Positions 40,467-49,703 of a stretch of 64,000 bases of DNA are shown one piece after another (the stretch's first letter is position 1; each line of letters starts with the position of its first letter). The notes under the pieces are model-generated. The model was not told the origin of the DNA, ran no database searches, and worked only from the letters and a program-made list of their open reading frames with translations. The stretch lies in contig JBMNQH010000007.1 in assembly GCA_050944035.1 (NCBI GenBank), positions 61,303 through 125,302 of the forward strand. The letters are read 5' to 3'. The translations under genes were made by a program, and so were the position numbers. This DNA is from JBMNQH01 sp050944035. Lineage in GTDB: Bacteria; Bacillota; Clostridia; Oscillospirales; Oscillospiraceae.

Positions 40467-42471
40467 GCTGTTTTATCCGAAACTTGCGGCGAGCAACATT
40501 CGGAAGAATGGAAAAACCTACATTCCCTATCTTCTGACCTGCATTATCACCGTTGCGATGTTTTATGTGATCCGTTCTCTCTCCTTGAATGATGGATTGA
40601 AAAAGCTGGTTGGTGCGGAAACCGTTGCGTATACACTCTATCTGGGATGTTGGGTTGTTGCAATTTTCGCAGTGATTTTTCTGTTTTACACCAACAGCTT
40701 TCTGGTAAAGCGCCGCAAAAAGGAATTCGGTCTGTTCAACATTTTGGGAATGGAAAAGAAACATCTGTCCAAAGTGGTGGCGCTGGAAACGCTGTATGTC
40801 GCTGTCATCAGCTTAACCGTTGGCATAGGGCTTGGGATTGCGTTGGATAAGGCGATGTATCTGCTGATTTTGAAGATCATCAACGCCAAAATTTCGCTTG
40901 GCTTTTATCTTTCCCCTAAGGCGATGCTGACTACGGTCGTACTGTTTTGTGCGATTTATCTTTTGATTTTCCTCAATTCTCTGCGACAGATCCATGTTGC
41001 CAATCCCATTGAGCTGTTGCGCGGCAGCGATGTTGGGGAAAAGGAACCCAAGACAAAATGGATTATGACCATTCTGGGTGTTCTCTGTTTGGCGGCTGGT
41101 TACTATATCGCAGTGATCACGAAAGATCCGGTTGCGGCGATTCTTCTGTTTTTTGGTGCGGTGATTCTCGTCATTGTCGGTACGTATCTGCTCTTTACCA
41201 CAGGCAGCATTGCGTTGCTGAAACTGCTTCGAAGAAAGAAACGGTATTACTATCGGACCAAGCATTTTACAAGCGTATCCGGTATGATGTACCGTATGAA
41301 ACAGAATGCAGTTGGACTTGCCAATATCTGTATTTTGTCTACCATGGTACTGGTGATGATTTCCTCCACTTCCGCCATGATGATCGGTATGGAAGATATG
41401 GTCAATGCTCGGTATCCTTATGATATTACGATCTATTTCAACGGAGAACTCTCAGAAAACGGAGAGAACCTTGAAACCGTACAGCAGGAAACGGCCGAAA
41501 AGGTAATACAGCAGAAATTGGCTGAAAAACGAATTGCAGTGACTGAGCAGGTGTCCTATCCTTATCTGACTTTTGCAGCGGTCCGCGAGGAAAACACATT
41601 CCTTACCGATCAGGATCGTAACATTTCCGATATTAACAAGGTCAATAATCTGTTTTTTGTTCCGCTTTCCGACTATAATCGAATCACCAATCAGGAAAAA
41701 ACATTAAATGAAGGAGAAATTCTTCTTTATTCCGACCGGGAAACGTTTGACGGCTCCGTATTCAAGATTTTTGATCGGGAGTACACGGTCAAAGAGCATC
41801 TGAAAGGCGATTTTCTGAAAAATGGATTGCTTGCTTCTAATATTTCAAGTACGTATTATATCGTGGTAGAAGATTTGGACGAGGTTTATACGTTAGAGGC
41901 TTTGCAAAAGGAAGCCTATCAGGATATGGCATCCTCCATGCGTTTATTCTATGGTTTTAATATGGATGAGGACGAAAGCACGCAAAAAGCACTTTATAAC
42001 GATCTGCTACCGCACTTTTTGGAAGGAAAGTTTGTAGGAACGATCGACACCAAAGTTGGCGCCAGAGAAAGCTTCCTCTCCCTGTATGGCGGACTCTTCT
42101 TCCTGGGGATTTTTCTTGGAACGCTGTTCATCATGGCAACCATTCTGATTATCTATTACAAGCAGATCTCGGAAGGGTATGACGACAAGGATCGTTTTAT
42201 GATTATGCAAAAGGTTGGTATGAGCCATGCAGAAGTCAAGCAGTCCATTCATTCCCAGATTTTGCAGGTCTTTTTCCTGCCGCTGATTCTGGCCGGTGTC
42301 CATGTGGCATTTTCCCTTCCCATGGTTTCCCGCATCCTGACTATGCTGAGTCTGACCAATACGACACTGCTGCTTTTATGCACGGCCGGTTGTTTTCTGA
42401 TCTTTGCACTCTTATACGCGGTGATCTATGCGCTGACAGCAAGAACGTATTACCACATTGTCAGTCAGTAA
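40459..42471 (+). CDS. bceB: BceB-type ABC transporter permease (FtsX-like)
   Basis: 670 residues. Ten-helix topology with a large extracytoplasmic domain of about 230 residues between helices 7 and 8 (after MVNARYPYDITIYFNGE), the hallmark of peptide-sensing permeases. The N-terminal motif LAASNIRKNGKTYIPYLLTC and KRRKKEFGLFNILGMEKKHL are typical of BceB/VraE. It removes or frees peptide antibiotics from lipid II-cycle targets and signals to its kinase. Start ATG 40459 inside the bceA end. Confidence 0.9.
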   Translation: MSKLFYPKLAASNIRKNGKTYIPYLLTCIITVAMFYVIRSLSLNDGLKKLVGAETVAYTLYLGCWVVAIFAVIFLFYTNSFLVKRRKKEFGLFNILGMEKKHLSKVVALETLYVAVISLTVGIGLGIALDKAMYLLILKIINAKISLGFYLSPKAMLTTVVLFCAIYLLIFLNSLRQIHVANPIELLRGSDVGEKEPKTKWIMTILGVLCLAAGYYIAVITKDPVAAILLFFGAVILVIVGTYLLFTTGSIALLKLLRRKKRYYYRTKHFTSVSGMMYRMKQNAVGLANICILSTMVLVMISSTSAMMIGMEDMVNARYPYDITIYFNGELSENGENLETVQQETAEKVIQQKLAEKRIAVTEQVSYPYLTFAAVREENTFLTDQDRNISDINKVNNLFFVPLSDYNRITNQEKTLNEGEILLYSDRETFDGSVFKIFDREYTVKEHLKGDFLKNGLLASNISSTYYIVVEDLDEVYTLEALQKEAYQDMASSMRLFYGFNMDEDESTQKALYNDLLPHFLEGKFVGTIDTKVGARESFLSLYGGLFFLGIFLGTLFIMATILIIYYKQISEGYDDKDRFMIMQKVGMSHAEVKQSIHSQILQVFFLPLILAGVHVAFSLPMVSRILTMLSLTNTTLLLLCTAGCFLIFALLYAVIYALTARTYYHIVSQ

Positions 42472-42633
42472 AGGGACTTGTTGTCTGTTTTTTCGTGTGT
42501 GCACGCTTTTTGCCTTGTAACATGATTGTGAAAGTGGCACAATATACAGAATTAAAATCATACATTTTAACTATATTGTTGCAAAAGTTCTCAAATTTCT
42601 GACATCACAATGAAAAAGATCCATGATAAAACA

Positions 42634-42672
42634 AACCGGAATGTTGTATGATTGCAACATTCCGGTTGTTTT
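42634..42672 (+). terminator. Terminator of the first Bce operon
   Basis: 13-bp stem AACCGGAATGTTG/CAACATTCCGGTT followed by GTTTTT. Confidence 0.8.
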
Positions 42673-42700
42673 TCTGCGTTTTCTCAACCCTTTTCTATCG

Positions 42701-42729
42701 TTGAAATTTGATATAATTTTTACTATAAT
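42701..42729 (+). promoter_or_regulatory. Sigma-A promoter of the second regulator/kinase pair
   Basis: -35 TTGAAA (42701-42706), 17-bp spacer, -10 TATAAT (42724-42729). Downstream, CGTGAAAAGT (42741) and CGTGTAAAGT (42766) form an imperfect direct repeat 25 bp apart. Confidence 0.7.
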
Positions 42730-42808
42730 GCACAGTGATTCGTGAAAAGTAACGCACATTGGTATCGTGTAAAGTGCCATGTTGCCGCTGTTTGGAAAGG
42801 AAAGGACA

Positions 42809-43420
42809 ATGGAGAAAATTTTAATCCTTGAGGATGATCGGAGCATTCGGGAGGAACTTGCAACATTGCTGCAGGCGAACGGCTATCTCCCCGTGGAAGA
42901 ACCGCCCTGTGATCTTGCACTTTTGGATATCAACTTGCCGGGAGAAAGTGGATTTGAGGTCTGCCGGAAACTGCGGTTGCACTCCGATGTGCCAATTATC
43001 TTTCTCACCGCACGAGCTTCCAATGAAGATGAACTTTTGGGGTTCAGTATGGGCGCAGACGATTATATCCGCAAACCGTATCATTCTTCTGTGCTGCTGG
43101 CGAGGATTGCGAGACTGCTCAAACGGAATGGCAATCCTGTTCTGACTGCCAGAGAATTAACACTGGATTTATCGAATATGACCGTGCGCTTTCGCGAAAA
43201 AACGGAATCACTTTCAAAAAATGAGACGCGAATTCTGGCAAACCTGATAAGACAATCCCTGTGTACCAGGGAAGAGCTGATTGAAGATCTCTGGAACCAC
43301 AGTTCCTATGTGGATGAAAATACGCTCTATGTCAACATCAATCGGCTAAGAGAAAAATTAAAAAGAATGGGCGCGGAGGACTATATCCATACCGTGCGCG
43401 GTGTGGGGTATCGCCTATGA
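42809..43420 (+). CDS. Response regulator with shortened receiver domain (second Bce-type module)
   Basis: 203 residues, about 15-20 shorter than relatives. The N-terminus MEKILILEDDRSIREELATLL is normal, but the segment between ANGY and the phospho-site strand is only eight residues (LPVEEPPC), so the acceptor Asp falls near position 40 where 51-54 is usual. The second helix and part of the second strand appear to be missing. The rest is conserved: LTARASNEDELLGFSMGADDYIRKP and a full winged-helix end (INRLREKLKRMGAEDYIHTVRGVGYRL). It may be a deletion derivative with altered phosphorylation. Start ATG 42809 behind AAAGGAAAGG. Overlaps the kinase start by 4 nt. Confidence 0.8.
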   Translation: MEKILILEDDRSIREELATLLQANGYLPVEEPPCDLALLDINLPGESGFEVCRKLRLHSDVPIIFLTARASNEDELLGFSMGADDYIRKPYHSSVLLARIARLLKRNGNPVLTARELTLDLSNMTVRFREKTESLSKNETRILANLIRQSLCTREELIEDLWNHSSYVDENTLYVNINRLREKLKRMGAEDYIHTVRGVGYRL

Positions 43421-44394
43421 GCATCCGGGATTATGTCTACGCAAAAGCGGTGACGCTCTGTTTCTTGGGGATTGGTATTCTGTCAATGACGGGCATTCTG
43501 ATTCTTTTTGATGTGGATCTCAGCCTGATTGGGATGATGGTGCTTTTTGTAGTTTTGCTAATCGTTGTATGGTTTCTTTGCAGTTATTCGCTCGATCATA
43601 CAAAATTGCGGCGGCTGGATCAGATCAAACGGGGGCTTCCGGAACCGTATCTGCTGGGAGAAGTGTTACCAAGGCCGACTAATGTGGTAGAACAGCAGTA
43701 TTACGATATCATGAAAACGATATCAAGATCTGCAATTGGGACGGCAGAACAGGCCATGCGGGAGAAGGAGGACTACTGTGCATATGTGGAGTCCTGGATT
43801 CATGAAATGAAGACGCCGCTGACTGCCTGTTCATTGATTCTTTCTAACGATGGCGATCCACGAAAGTTGCGGCGGGAATTGAAACGGGCAGACAATCTGA
43901 CAGAAACCATTCTGTATTATGCCAGACTGTGAACAGCGGAAAAGGATCTGCAGATTCAGGAGTTCCAAGTTGCATCCGTCATGAATGAGGCGGTCAAAAG
44001 CCAGATGGAACTGCTGATTGCAGCGGGAATTCGTGTTGAGTTACAGGGTGACTTCACGGTTTGTTCCGACAGCAAGCCGCTCTGTTTTATCTTGAAACAA
44101 TTGCTTATCAACTGTGCAAAATATTGTCCCGGTTGCTGCGTTGTTATGACAGCAGAAGCGGGTATCATCACGGTGGAGGATAATGGGATCGGCATTCCGG
44201 AATATGAACTGCGCCGCGTAACAGAGCGGGGCTTTACGGGCACGAGCGGCAAACGTGCGGGCGGAAGCACGGGAATGGGACTGTATATTGTGCAGGAACT
44301 TTGCAAGCAACTCGGTATGACATTGACTTTAACATCAGAAGAGGGACAGTTTACCCGTGTGGTGCTGGCATTTGACAATCTTACAAAACTGTAA
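43417..44394 (+). pseudogene. Bce-type histidine kinase split by an in-frame TGA
   Basis: One continuous reading frame encodes a kinase of about 324 residues, interrupted only by TGA at 43930-43932. The first part has two membrane helices and the intact H-box ESWIHEMKTPLTACS, ending LYYARL. After the stop the frame continues TAEKDLQIQEFQVASV and then a complete ATPase domain (N-box LKQLLINCAKYC, DNGIGI, STGMGLYIVQELCK). No frameshift is needed. It could yield two separate polypeptides (an ATG at 43981 restarts the second), but without coupling it is probably inactive. A sequencing error is possible. Confidence 0.8.
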
Positions 44395-44445
44395 GGAAGT
44401 TGTTATGGTCATGTTAGAACAAATGCAGCGGTTTCATGGTATCCT
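44380..44445 (+). promoter_or_regulatory. Putative operator/promoter of the second ABC pair
   Basis: Inverted repeat CTTACA-AAAC-TGTAAG (44380-44395) lies about 45 bp upstream of a weak -10 TATCCT (44440-44445) with no -35 consensus. The layout resembles the first module but the sequence differs, suggesting distinct specificity. Confidence 0.35.
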
Positions 44446-44469
44446 GAATATGAAACGGAGGGAAATACC

Positions 44470-45234
44470 ATGAATGAAATCCTACAGGTTCGAAATGTTA
44501 CAAAATACTATGGAAGTGGCAGTGTTGTCACCAAAGCCCTGGATGGTATCTCATTTTCCACGGAACAAGGGGAATTTACTGCAATCATGGGCGCGTCTGG
44601 CTCCGGGAAAAGTACGCTGCTAAATGTGATTGCCACCATTGATCGGGTCAGTGCCGGCGATATTTACGTGAATGGAAAAAATCTGGCAGACATGAATGAA
44701 AATGCGCTGTCGGCCTTTCGGCGGTCACAGTTGGGATTTATCTTTCAGGATTATAATCTTCTGGATACTTTGACCATCGGCGAGAATATTGCGCTTCCGT
44801 TGAATTTGCAGCGGGTGGATGCAGCGACGACCAGAAGAGAGGTGGATCGCGTTGCGAATGCACTGGATGTTGTAGATCAGTTGGGAAAATTCCCCTATGA
44901 ACTGTCCGGTGGACAGCAGCAGCGCGCCGCCTGTGCCAGAGCAATTATTACCAACCCGGCGTTGGTACTGGCGGACGAGCCGACGGGAGCGTTGGATTCA
45001 AAGAATTCCAAGACGCTGATGAACACATTTACCATGATGAATCAGACGCTTAGTTCCACAATTTTGATGGTGACGCATGACCCCACGGTGGGGTCTTATG
45101 CTGGTCGGGTTCTGTTTTTGAAAGACGGAAAAATCTGGAGCGAGTTAAACCGTGGAAATCGCAGCCGACAGGATATGTACAATGAAATCCTTTTGGTTCT
45201 TGCCTCGCTCGGAGGTGATGTTGATGTTCGGTAA
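44470..45234 (+). CDS. ABC transporter ATPase (second Bce-type module)
   Basis: 254 residues. Walker A MGASGSGKST, Q-loop IFQDYNLLDTLTI, signature LSGGQQQRAACARAI, Walker B LVLADEPTGALDS and H-loop VTHDPTVG, all intact. It belongs to the same peptide-detoxification group as 39699-40466. Start ATG behind GGAGGGAA. The stop lies after the start of the permease gene, so the two are coupled. Confidence 0.88.
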   Translation: MNEILQVRNVTKYYGSGSVVTKALDGISFSTEQGEFTAIMGASGSGKSTLLNVIATIDRVSAGDIYVNGKNLADMNENALSAFRRSQLGFIFQDYNLLDTLTIGENIALPLNLQRVDAATTRREVDRVANALDVVDQLGKFPYELSGGQQQRAACARAIITNPALVLADEPTGALDSKNSKTLMNTFTMMNQTLSSTILMVTHDPTVGSYAGRVLFLKDGKIWSELNRGNRSRQDMYNEILLVLASLGGDVDVR

Positions 45235-47191
45235 ACTGGCCTTTCGTAATGTAAGACGGCAGATCGGAAATTATGTGATCTATTTTATTACGGTTTCCTT
45301 GACAGTTGCCCTGATGTTCGCTGTCAACAATGTTATTTTCAGCGAGCATATCAGGAAATTTACGGATGTGTTTGCGTCAATGCAGACGGGTCTGATCGGC
45401 ATTTCCATTGGAATTTCCCTGATTGTTTCCTTTGTGCTGGGATATGCGACCTCTTTTATGCTGAAGCTGAGGAAACGGGAATTCGGTACGTATTTGACAT
45501 TGGGAATGACACGTAAAAATATTCTTTCCATTTTCATTTTGGAGACCATGATCCTGTGTGTTGTTGCACTGGGGATTGGCATTGTATTGGGATTGTTCCT
45601 GTATCAGGGAATGATGGCGATTATGACAAAGCTGATGGAAATGGAGTTTGCGTTTGCCTCTTATTCTCCCAAAGGTCTGTTGTTTACCATTGTTCTGGTC
45701 TGTGGTGTGTTCCTGTTATCCTCTGTTACTTCTGCGTTTTATCTCAAACGTGCCACCATCTATCACCTGATTCATGGAGAAAAGATGGTAGAAAAAGGAG
45801 TCAAGCATCCCAAGCTGTGGCTGATTGTGACGCTGCTGTCCTTTGTGATCGTAATGGGCAGCTGCTGGGGATTCTGGAGAGAAACAGAAAAGGCGTTTCT
45901 GGGTGATTCCAATGGACAGGGGCTTCTGGTTGCTTTGGGAACTCTGTCAGCAGGCCTGTTGTTTTTCCATATCGGATTGGCCAGAAGTGTTGTGAATCTG
46001 ATGCTGAATAGGAAATCATTTTGCAGCAAAGGAACCAATGTATTCACCTTGCGTCAGCTCTCTGGAAAATTGCGTACCAATTCGGTGATGGCGGGTATTC
46101 TTGCCTTTTTGATTGCGTTTGCAATCATCGGTGCAAATACCTCCTTTGTACAGAAAATAAGCGAGCAGAATGCATTGAATCAGAACTATCCGTTTGATGT
46201 CCTCGCGATCTTTGACCCAATAGAGCCGCCTCCGGTCAGTTTGGAGGAAGGAGAGCAGATCATCGGTAACTATGCGGAAATTGAGCAGACGATTCCTTAT
46301 GAGATGTATACCACCGGAACGGGCTATTTTCACAGCTTTACCAAATGGACAGGAGAGGGGTACGAAGGTTTAACAGACTCTTTCATCAAGGAAAGTGACT
46401 TTAACCATCTGCTGGTTGCTTTGGGACGTGAGCCCATCCAGCTAAACGAGACGTATCTCATCGTTGCCAATTTTCCGCAGATAGAACAATACGATTTTTC
46501 CAAGGGTGTATTGGAAAGAAATGGAGTACGCTGCACCTTCCAGGGCATGGTATCGGATATCCCGTTGTTCTCCTATGTTTTCTTCTTTGTTGTTATTCCT
46601 GACGCGGTTGCAGAAGGGATGACGGTGGAAACGGAGTATGTTGCCATGGACCTGAAAGATGGAAAATTTGATGCACGAGCACTCAAAGCGGAACTATCTT
46701 ATGCGTATCAATATCCCAATCGAGAGACGATCGATCAGCGCTGCGATTACACCATCAGAGAATACGGGAGGATGGAACAGAATAGCACGAGTGCAATTCT
46801 GGTTGTTGGTGCCCTGTATGTTGCGGTGGTGTTTGTGTTTATGGCGATGGCCATATTGGCCCTGAAAACGCTGGCTGGGTTAGAGGAAGATAAACAGCGG
46901 TATCAGATTCTTTTCCGGCTTGGTGCAAGCAGGAAGGAACAAAACCGAACATTGTTTCGGCAAACCTTTAGTTTCTTTTTCCTCCCCTTTGGTCTGCCTG
47001 TTTTACTCAGCATTCCGACGGGAATCATCTGTGGTAAGATCATGGAACTGGGCGGATTTGGAGGAACAGGCGGAACGGTTTGCCTGACTGCCGGTGTGAT
47101 TGCCCTTGTGATGGTGGCAATTTATCTGCTCTATTTTACTGCAACGTATTTGATTGCAAAAAGAGCGATTGTCCATACATGTATTGAATAA
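45224..47191 (+). CDS. FtsX-like ABC permease (second Bce-type module)
   Basis: 655 residues with ten predicted helices and an extracytoplasmic domain of about 210 residues after the seventh (SEQNALNQNYPFDVLAIFDP onward). N-terminal LAFRNVRRQIGNYVIYFITV and KLRKREFGTYLTLGMTRKNI match BceB-like permeases. The gene appears intact although its kinase is broken, so transport-based resistance may persist with altered control. Start ATG 45224 has GGAGG at 8 nt; ATG 45218 is too close. Confidence 0.88.
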   Translation: MFGKLAFRNVRRQIGNYVIYFITVSLTVALMFAVNNVIFSEHIRKFTDVFASMQTGLIGISIGISLIVSFVLGYATSFMLKLRKREFGTYLTLGMTRKNILSIFILETMILCVVALGIGIVLGLFLYQGMMAIMTKLMEMEFAFASYSPKGLLFTIVLVCGVFLLSSVTSAFYLKRATIYHLIHGEKMVEKGVKHPKLWLIVTLLSFVIVMGSCWGFWRETEKAFLGDSNGQGLLVALGTLSAGLLFFHIGLARSVVNLMLNRKSFCSKGTNVFTLRQLSGKLRTNSVMAGILAFLIAFAIIGANTSFVQKISEQNALNQNYPFDVLAIFDPIEPPPVSLEEGEQIIGNYAEIEQTIPYEMYTTGTGYFHSFTKWTGEGYEGLTDSFIKESDFNHLLVALGREPIQLNETYLIVANFPQIEQYDFSKGVLERNGVRCTFQGMVSDIPLFSYVFFFVVIPDAVAEGMTVETEYVAMDLKDGKFDARALKAELSYAYQYPNRETIDQRCDYTIREYGRMEQNSTSAILVVGALYVAVVFVFMAMAILALKTLAGLEEDKQRYQILFRLGASRKEQNRTLFRQTFSFFFLPFGLPVLLSIPTGIICGKIMELGGFGGTGGTVCLTAGVIALVMVAIYLLYFTATYLIAKRAIVHTCIE

Positions 47192-47200
47192 TGTTGTTGA

Positions 47201-47240
47201 AACGAAACCGGACTTACAAAAGTAAGTCCGGTTTCGTTTT
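47201..47240 (+). terminator. Terminator of the second Bce operon
   Basis: 17-bp stem AACGAAACCGGACTTAC/GTAAGTCCGGTTTCGTT, short loop, T-run. Confidence 0.9.
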
Positions 47241-47269
47241 CCTCGTCATAACGCTTGTTTGGTCTACAA

Positions 47270-47297
47270 TTGACAACCCCCGTTTTTTTGTTATAAT
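47270..47297 (+). promoter_or_regulatory. Sigma-A promoter of the acyltransferase-3 gene
   Basis: -35 TTGACA (47270-47275), 16-bp spacer, -10 TATAAT (47292-47297). Confidence 0.85.
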
Positions 47298-47425
47298 AAA
47301 CGAGGTTTTATGTCGAAATTTTTGGTTGCACATTTGCACAATGGAACCTATAGCGCTGGATGATTTCGTATTGAGAAACGAATTGCACTACTGTTGAAAA
47401 TTCTGTATGGAAGAGAGAAAAATAG

Positions 47426-48628
47426 ATGACAGGTAGAAGTGGGATACGTTTGCTGGAGAGAGAAGAGCCGGTTACAGCAAGCAGAGAAAATGTACGGGGA
47501 GTTGATAAGAGAAATTACGGGATTGATTTGTTGCGTATGCTGGCAATGGTATGTATTATTGTACTGCATGTATTGGGGCATGGCGGCATTTTACCCAATT
47601 TGTATCCTGCATCGATGGGATACAAATTGGCTTGTCTGCTACAGATCGTTGCCTACTGTTCAGTCAACTGCTATGCCATCATCAGCGGTTATGTGTGCTA
47701 TGGTACCAAGTTCAAATATCATAGGATTATTACACTTTGGTTTCAGGTCGTGTTTTATACGCTTTCCATTACGCTCCTGTTTCGAATCTTACATCCGGAG
47801 ATAATTGGGCGACTGGATTGGATTGCCGCCTTGCTGCCCGTCGCTTTTAACCAGTATTGGTATTTTACTGCCTATTTTTGCATGTTCTTCTTCATTCCGT
47901 TTTTCAACCACATGATGGACAGTCTGTCGCAAAGACAGGCAACCTGTTTGATTTTTACCATTATTCTTCTGCTTTCTGCGCTCCCCACCATTTGTCATGC
48001 TGATCTGTTCCAAACAGTCAACGGGTATAGTGTACTCTGGGTTTCGGGGCTTTATTTTCTTGGGGCTTATATCAAGAAATATCAGGTGGCCCAATGGATC
48101 GGTTCCATCCGTGCCATGGTGCTGTTTTTGTTCTGTATTCTGTTTACCTGGGGATACAAGTTAATGATGGAAGCTGGACATATATCGCCCATCGCGTTTA
48201 TGCAGGATGGCAACGATTTGATGAGTTATACTTCATTAACGATTTTGTTTGCCAGTGTGGCGCTTGTGTTATTTTTTTCTAATCTCAAAATCAGACATGC
48301 TTCTGCAGTTCGAACAATCAGAGTGCTATCTCCTTCAGCCTTCAGCGCTTATTTGCTACATACGCAATCTATGGTATGGTTTTATTTTATGATGGATCGT
48401 TTTTCCTGGTGTGCGACCTTACATTTCTGGAAACTTATACCTGCCGTGTTGGGCATCTCTGTTGGCATTTATCTCTGTTGCTCCGGAATTGACTTTGTAC
48501 GTCGGTTCCTCTTTAAAATGTTGCATATCAATGGGATTTCTATGAAAATAGAGAGCGGCTTTTCCAAATTATTTGAAGCAGTTTTCAGGAGTATGGAGCA
48601 AAAAGAGAAAACAAAAACGTCTCGGTAA
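47426..48628 (+). CDS. Acyltransferase family 3 membrane protein
   Basis: 400 residues with about ten membrane helices. The AT3/OatA-type start is present (KRNYGIDLLRMLAMVCIIVLHVLGHGG) with the catalytic-site R...H pattern; further marks are YCSVNCYAIISGYVCYG and YWYFTAYFCMFFFIPFFN. These enzymes O-acetylate or otherwise acylate cell-envelope sugars such as peptidoglycan, polysaccharides or macrolide-like substrates. No SGNH domain is fused. Start at 47426 (ATG behind GAGAGAAAAATAG) is not strong; a later start is possible. It faces the acylation operon at 48660-53033, from which it is separated only by a shared terminator. Confidence 0.82.
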   Translation: MTGRSGIRLLEREEPVTASRENVRGVDKRNYGIDLLRMLAMVCIIVLHVLGHGGILPNLYPASMGYKLACLLQIVAYCSVNCYAIISGYVCYGTKFKYHRIITLWFQVVFYTLSITLLFRILHPEIIGRLDWIAALLPVAFNQYWYFTAYFCMFFFIPFFNHMMDSLSQRQATCLIFTIILLLSALPTICHADLFQTVNGYSVLWVSGLYFLGAYIKKYQVAQWIGSIRAMVLFLFCILFTWGYKLMMEAGHISPIAFMQDGNDLMSYTSLTILFASVALVLFFSNLKIRHASAVRTIRVLSPSAFSAYLLHTQSMVWFYFMMDRFSWCATLHFWKLIPAVLGISVGIYLCCSGIDFVRRFLFKMLHINGISMKIESGFSKLFEAVFRSMEQKEKTKTSR

Positions 48629-48655
48629 TCAGTCCGATTACCGAGACGTTTTTGT
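48613..48655. terminator. Bidirectional terminator between convergent acyltransferase genes
   Basis: 18-bp perfect stem (48613-48630 with 48636-48653), 5-nt loop, A- and T-rich ends. Confidence 0.9.
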
Positions 48656-48659
48656 TTTC

Positions 48660-49703
48660 TTATGATGAAATATGATTTTGTGCATGGATACTGTGCGCAT
48701 CGGCCTCAACGTAGGAATTATAGAACAGATTGCTAATGTCCTCACCGGCCTCTGCACGCTGTATGATATCAGTAAATGTTGTACTAAAGGTTTCTGCGCC
48801 GCTCTCACTCAGATGCAGCGGATCAAAGAAAGCAGTTGCACTCGGGAATAGAGTGTCCTTGTTTTTCAGCAGATTGAAATCATAGAATGCACAATCATGT
48901 TCTTGGCTGAGTTGTTCATACCATTCCCGAAACACGTCTAGATTATCATACTGGCAGGTATTTATTTCTGCGATGGGTGTTGTTACCATGATGACTTTTG
49001 CATTGTTTTCCTCACAGAGAGCAAAAATTTTTTCCAGATACTCCATATTTTCTTCATAAACTCGGGTATCAAAAGAGGAGCTGTAGTGCAGACCGTCATA
49101 ATCTTCCTGTGTCAAAGTCAGGTCAGTAGAAAAAAGGGGACTGTATCCCTTTGTCCGATATTGGATTAATTCTTCCGACTCACCTTTCATCCAGTGTTTC
49201 CAGCTGGTAATACCACGGTCTAAGGTGTCGTAATAGACTCTCCCATATTCATTGAGACGAATAGCAGAAAGAAAATAGGATGCTCGGTCAAAGAAATTGT
49301 CAGATCGACCCAAAATGTACAGATCTCCTTCTGGTCCTTCTTCGTCCCGGTTGCGGGTCAATGCATTAAAAGACAATTCTATGACTACAGTTGAAATTGG
49401 ATTTCGTTCCATTTCCTTTTTTAAAAGAGTATAGCGCCCCTGCATCGTCATCAGGGCACCCGCCAGGTTGTAACTGTTGCATCCTAGATCACGATCCAGA
49501 ATTTCTGGAACAAAACTTCGAAAAGCGTGCGATGAACCACAAATGATATAATCCAGCTGGCCACTTAATTCTTCACGTACGGCAGCGTCCTGGTAGTAAT
49601 AGGTTTGACGTTGAAAATATGGCTCTACAATAACAACTGTTGCAGCAATGACACAGAGCAGAAAAGCAATAGTTCTGCCGAGGGCTTTTTTAAAATTGTG
49701 CAT
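48660..49703 (-). CDS. DltD-like SGNH-type acyl-transfer protein
   Basis: 347 residues. One N-terminal membrane anchor (residues 11-29) precedes an extracytoplasmic domain with a GDSL/SGNH-like layout: the nucleophile segment ICGSSHAFRSF, NLAGALMTMQGRYTLLK, and the catalytic D-x-x-H in FDPLHLSESGAETFS. In Dlt systems DltD moves the acyl group to the final envelope polymer. Start ATG 49703 behind GGAGGG, overlapping the MBOAT gene by 14 nt. Last gene of the operon. Confidence 0.82.
   Translation of the reverse strand: MHNFKKALGRTIAFLLCVIAATVVIVEPYFQRQTYYYQDAAVREELSGQLDYIICGSSHAFRSFVPEILDRDLGCNSYNLAGALMTMQGRYTLLKKEMERNPISTVVIELSFNALTRNRDEEGPEGDLYILGRSDNFFDRASYFLSAIRLNEYGRVYYDTLDRGITSWKHWMKGESEELIQYRTKGYSPLFSTDLTLTQEDYDGLHYSSSFDTRVYEENMEYLEKIFALCEENNAKVIMVTTPIAEINTCQYDNLDVFREWYEQLSQEHDCAFYDFNLLKNKDTLFPSATAFFDPLHLSESGAETFSTTFTDIIQRAEAGEDISNLFYNSYVEADAHSIHAQNHISS

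Noticed and set aside
43930..43932. Programmed recoding of TGA (selenocysteine or alternative code)
   Set aside because: No SECIS-like hairpin was obvious, and TGA serves as a normal stop in many intact genes here; a nonsense mutation or sequencing error is simpler.
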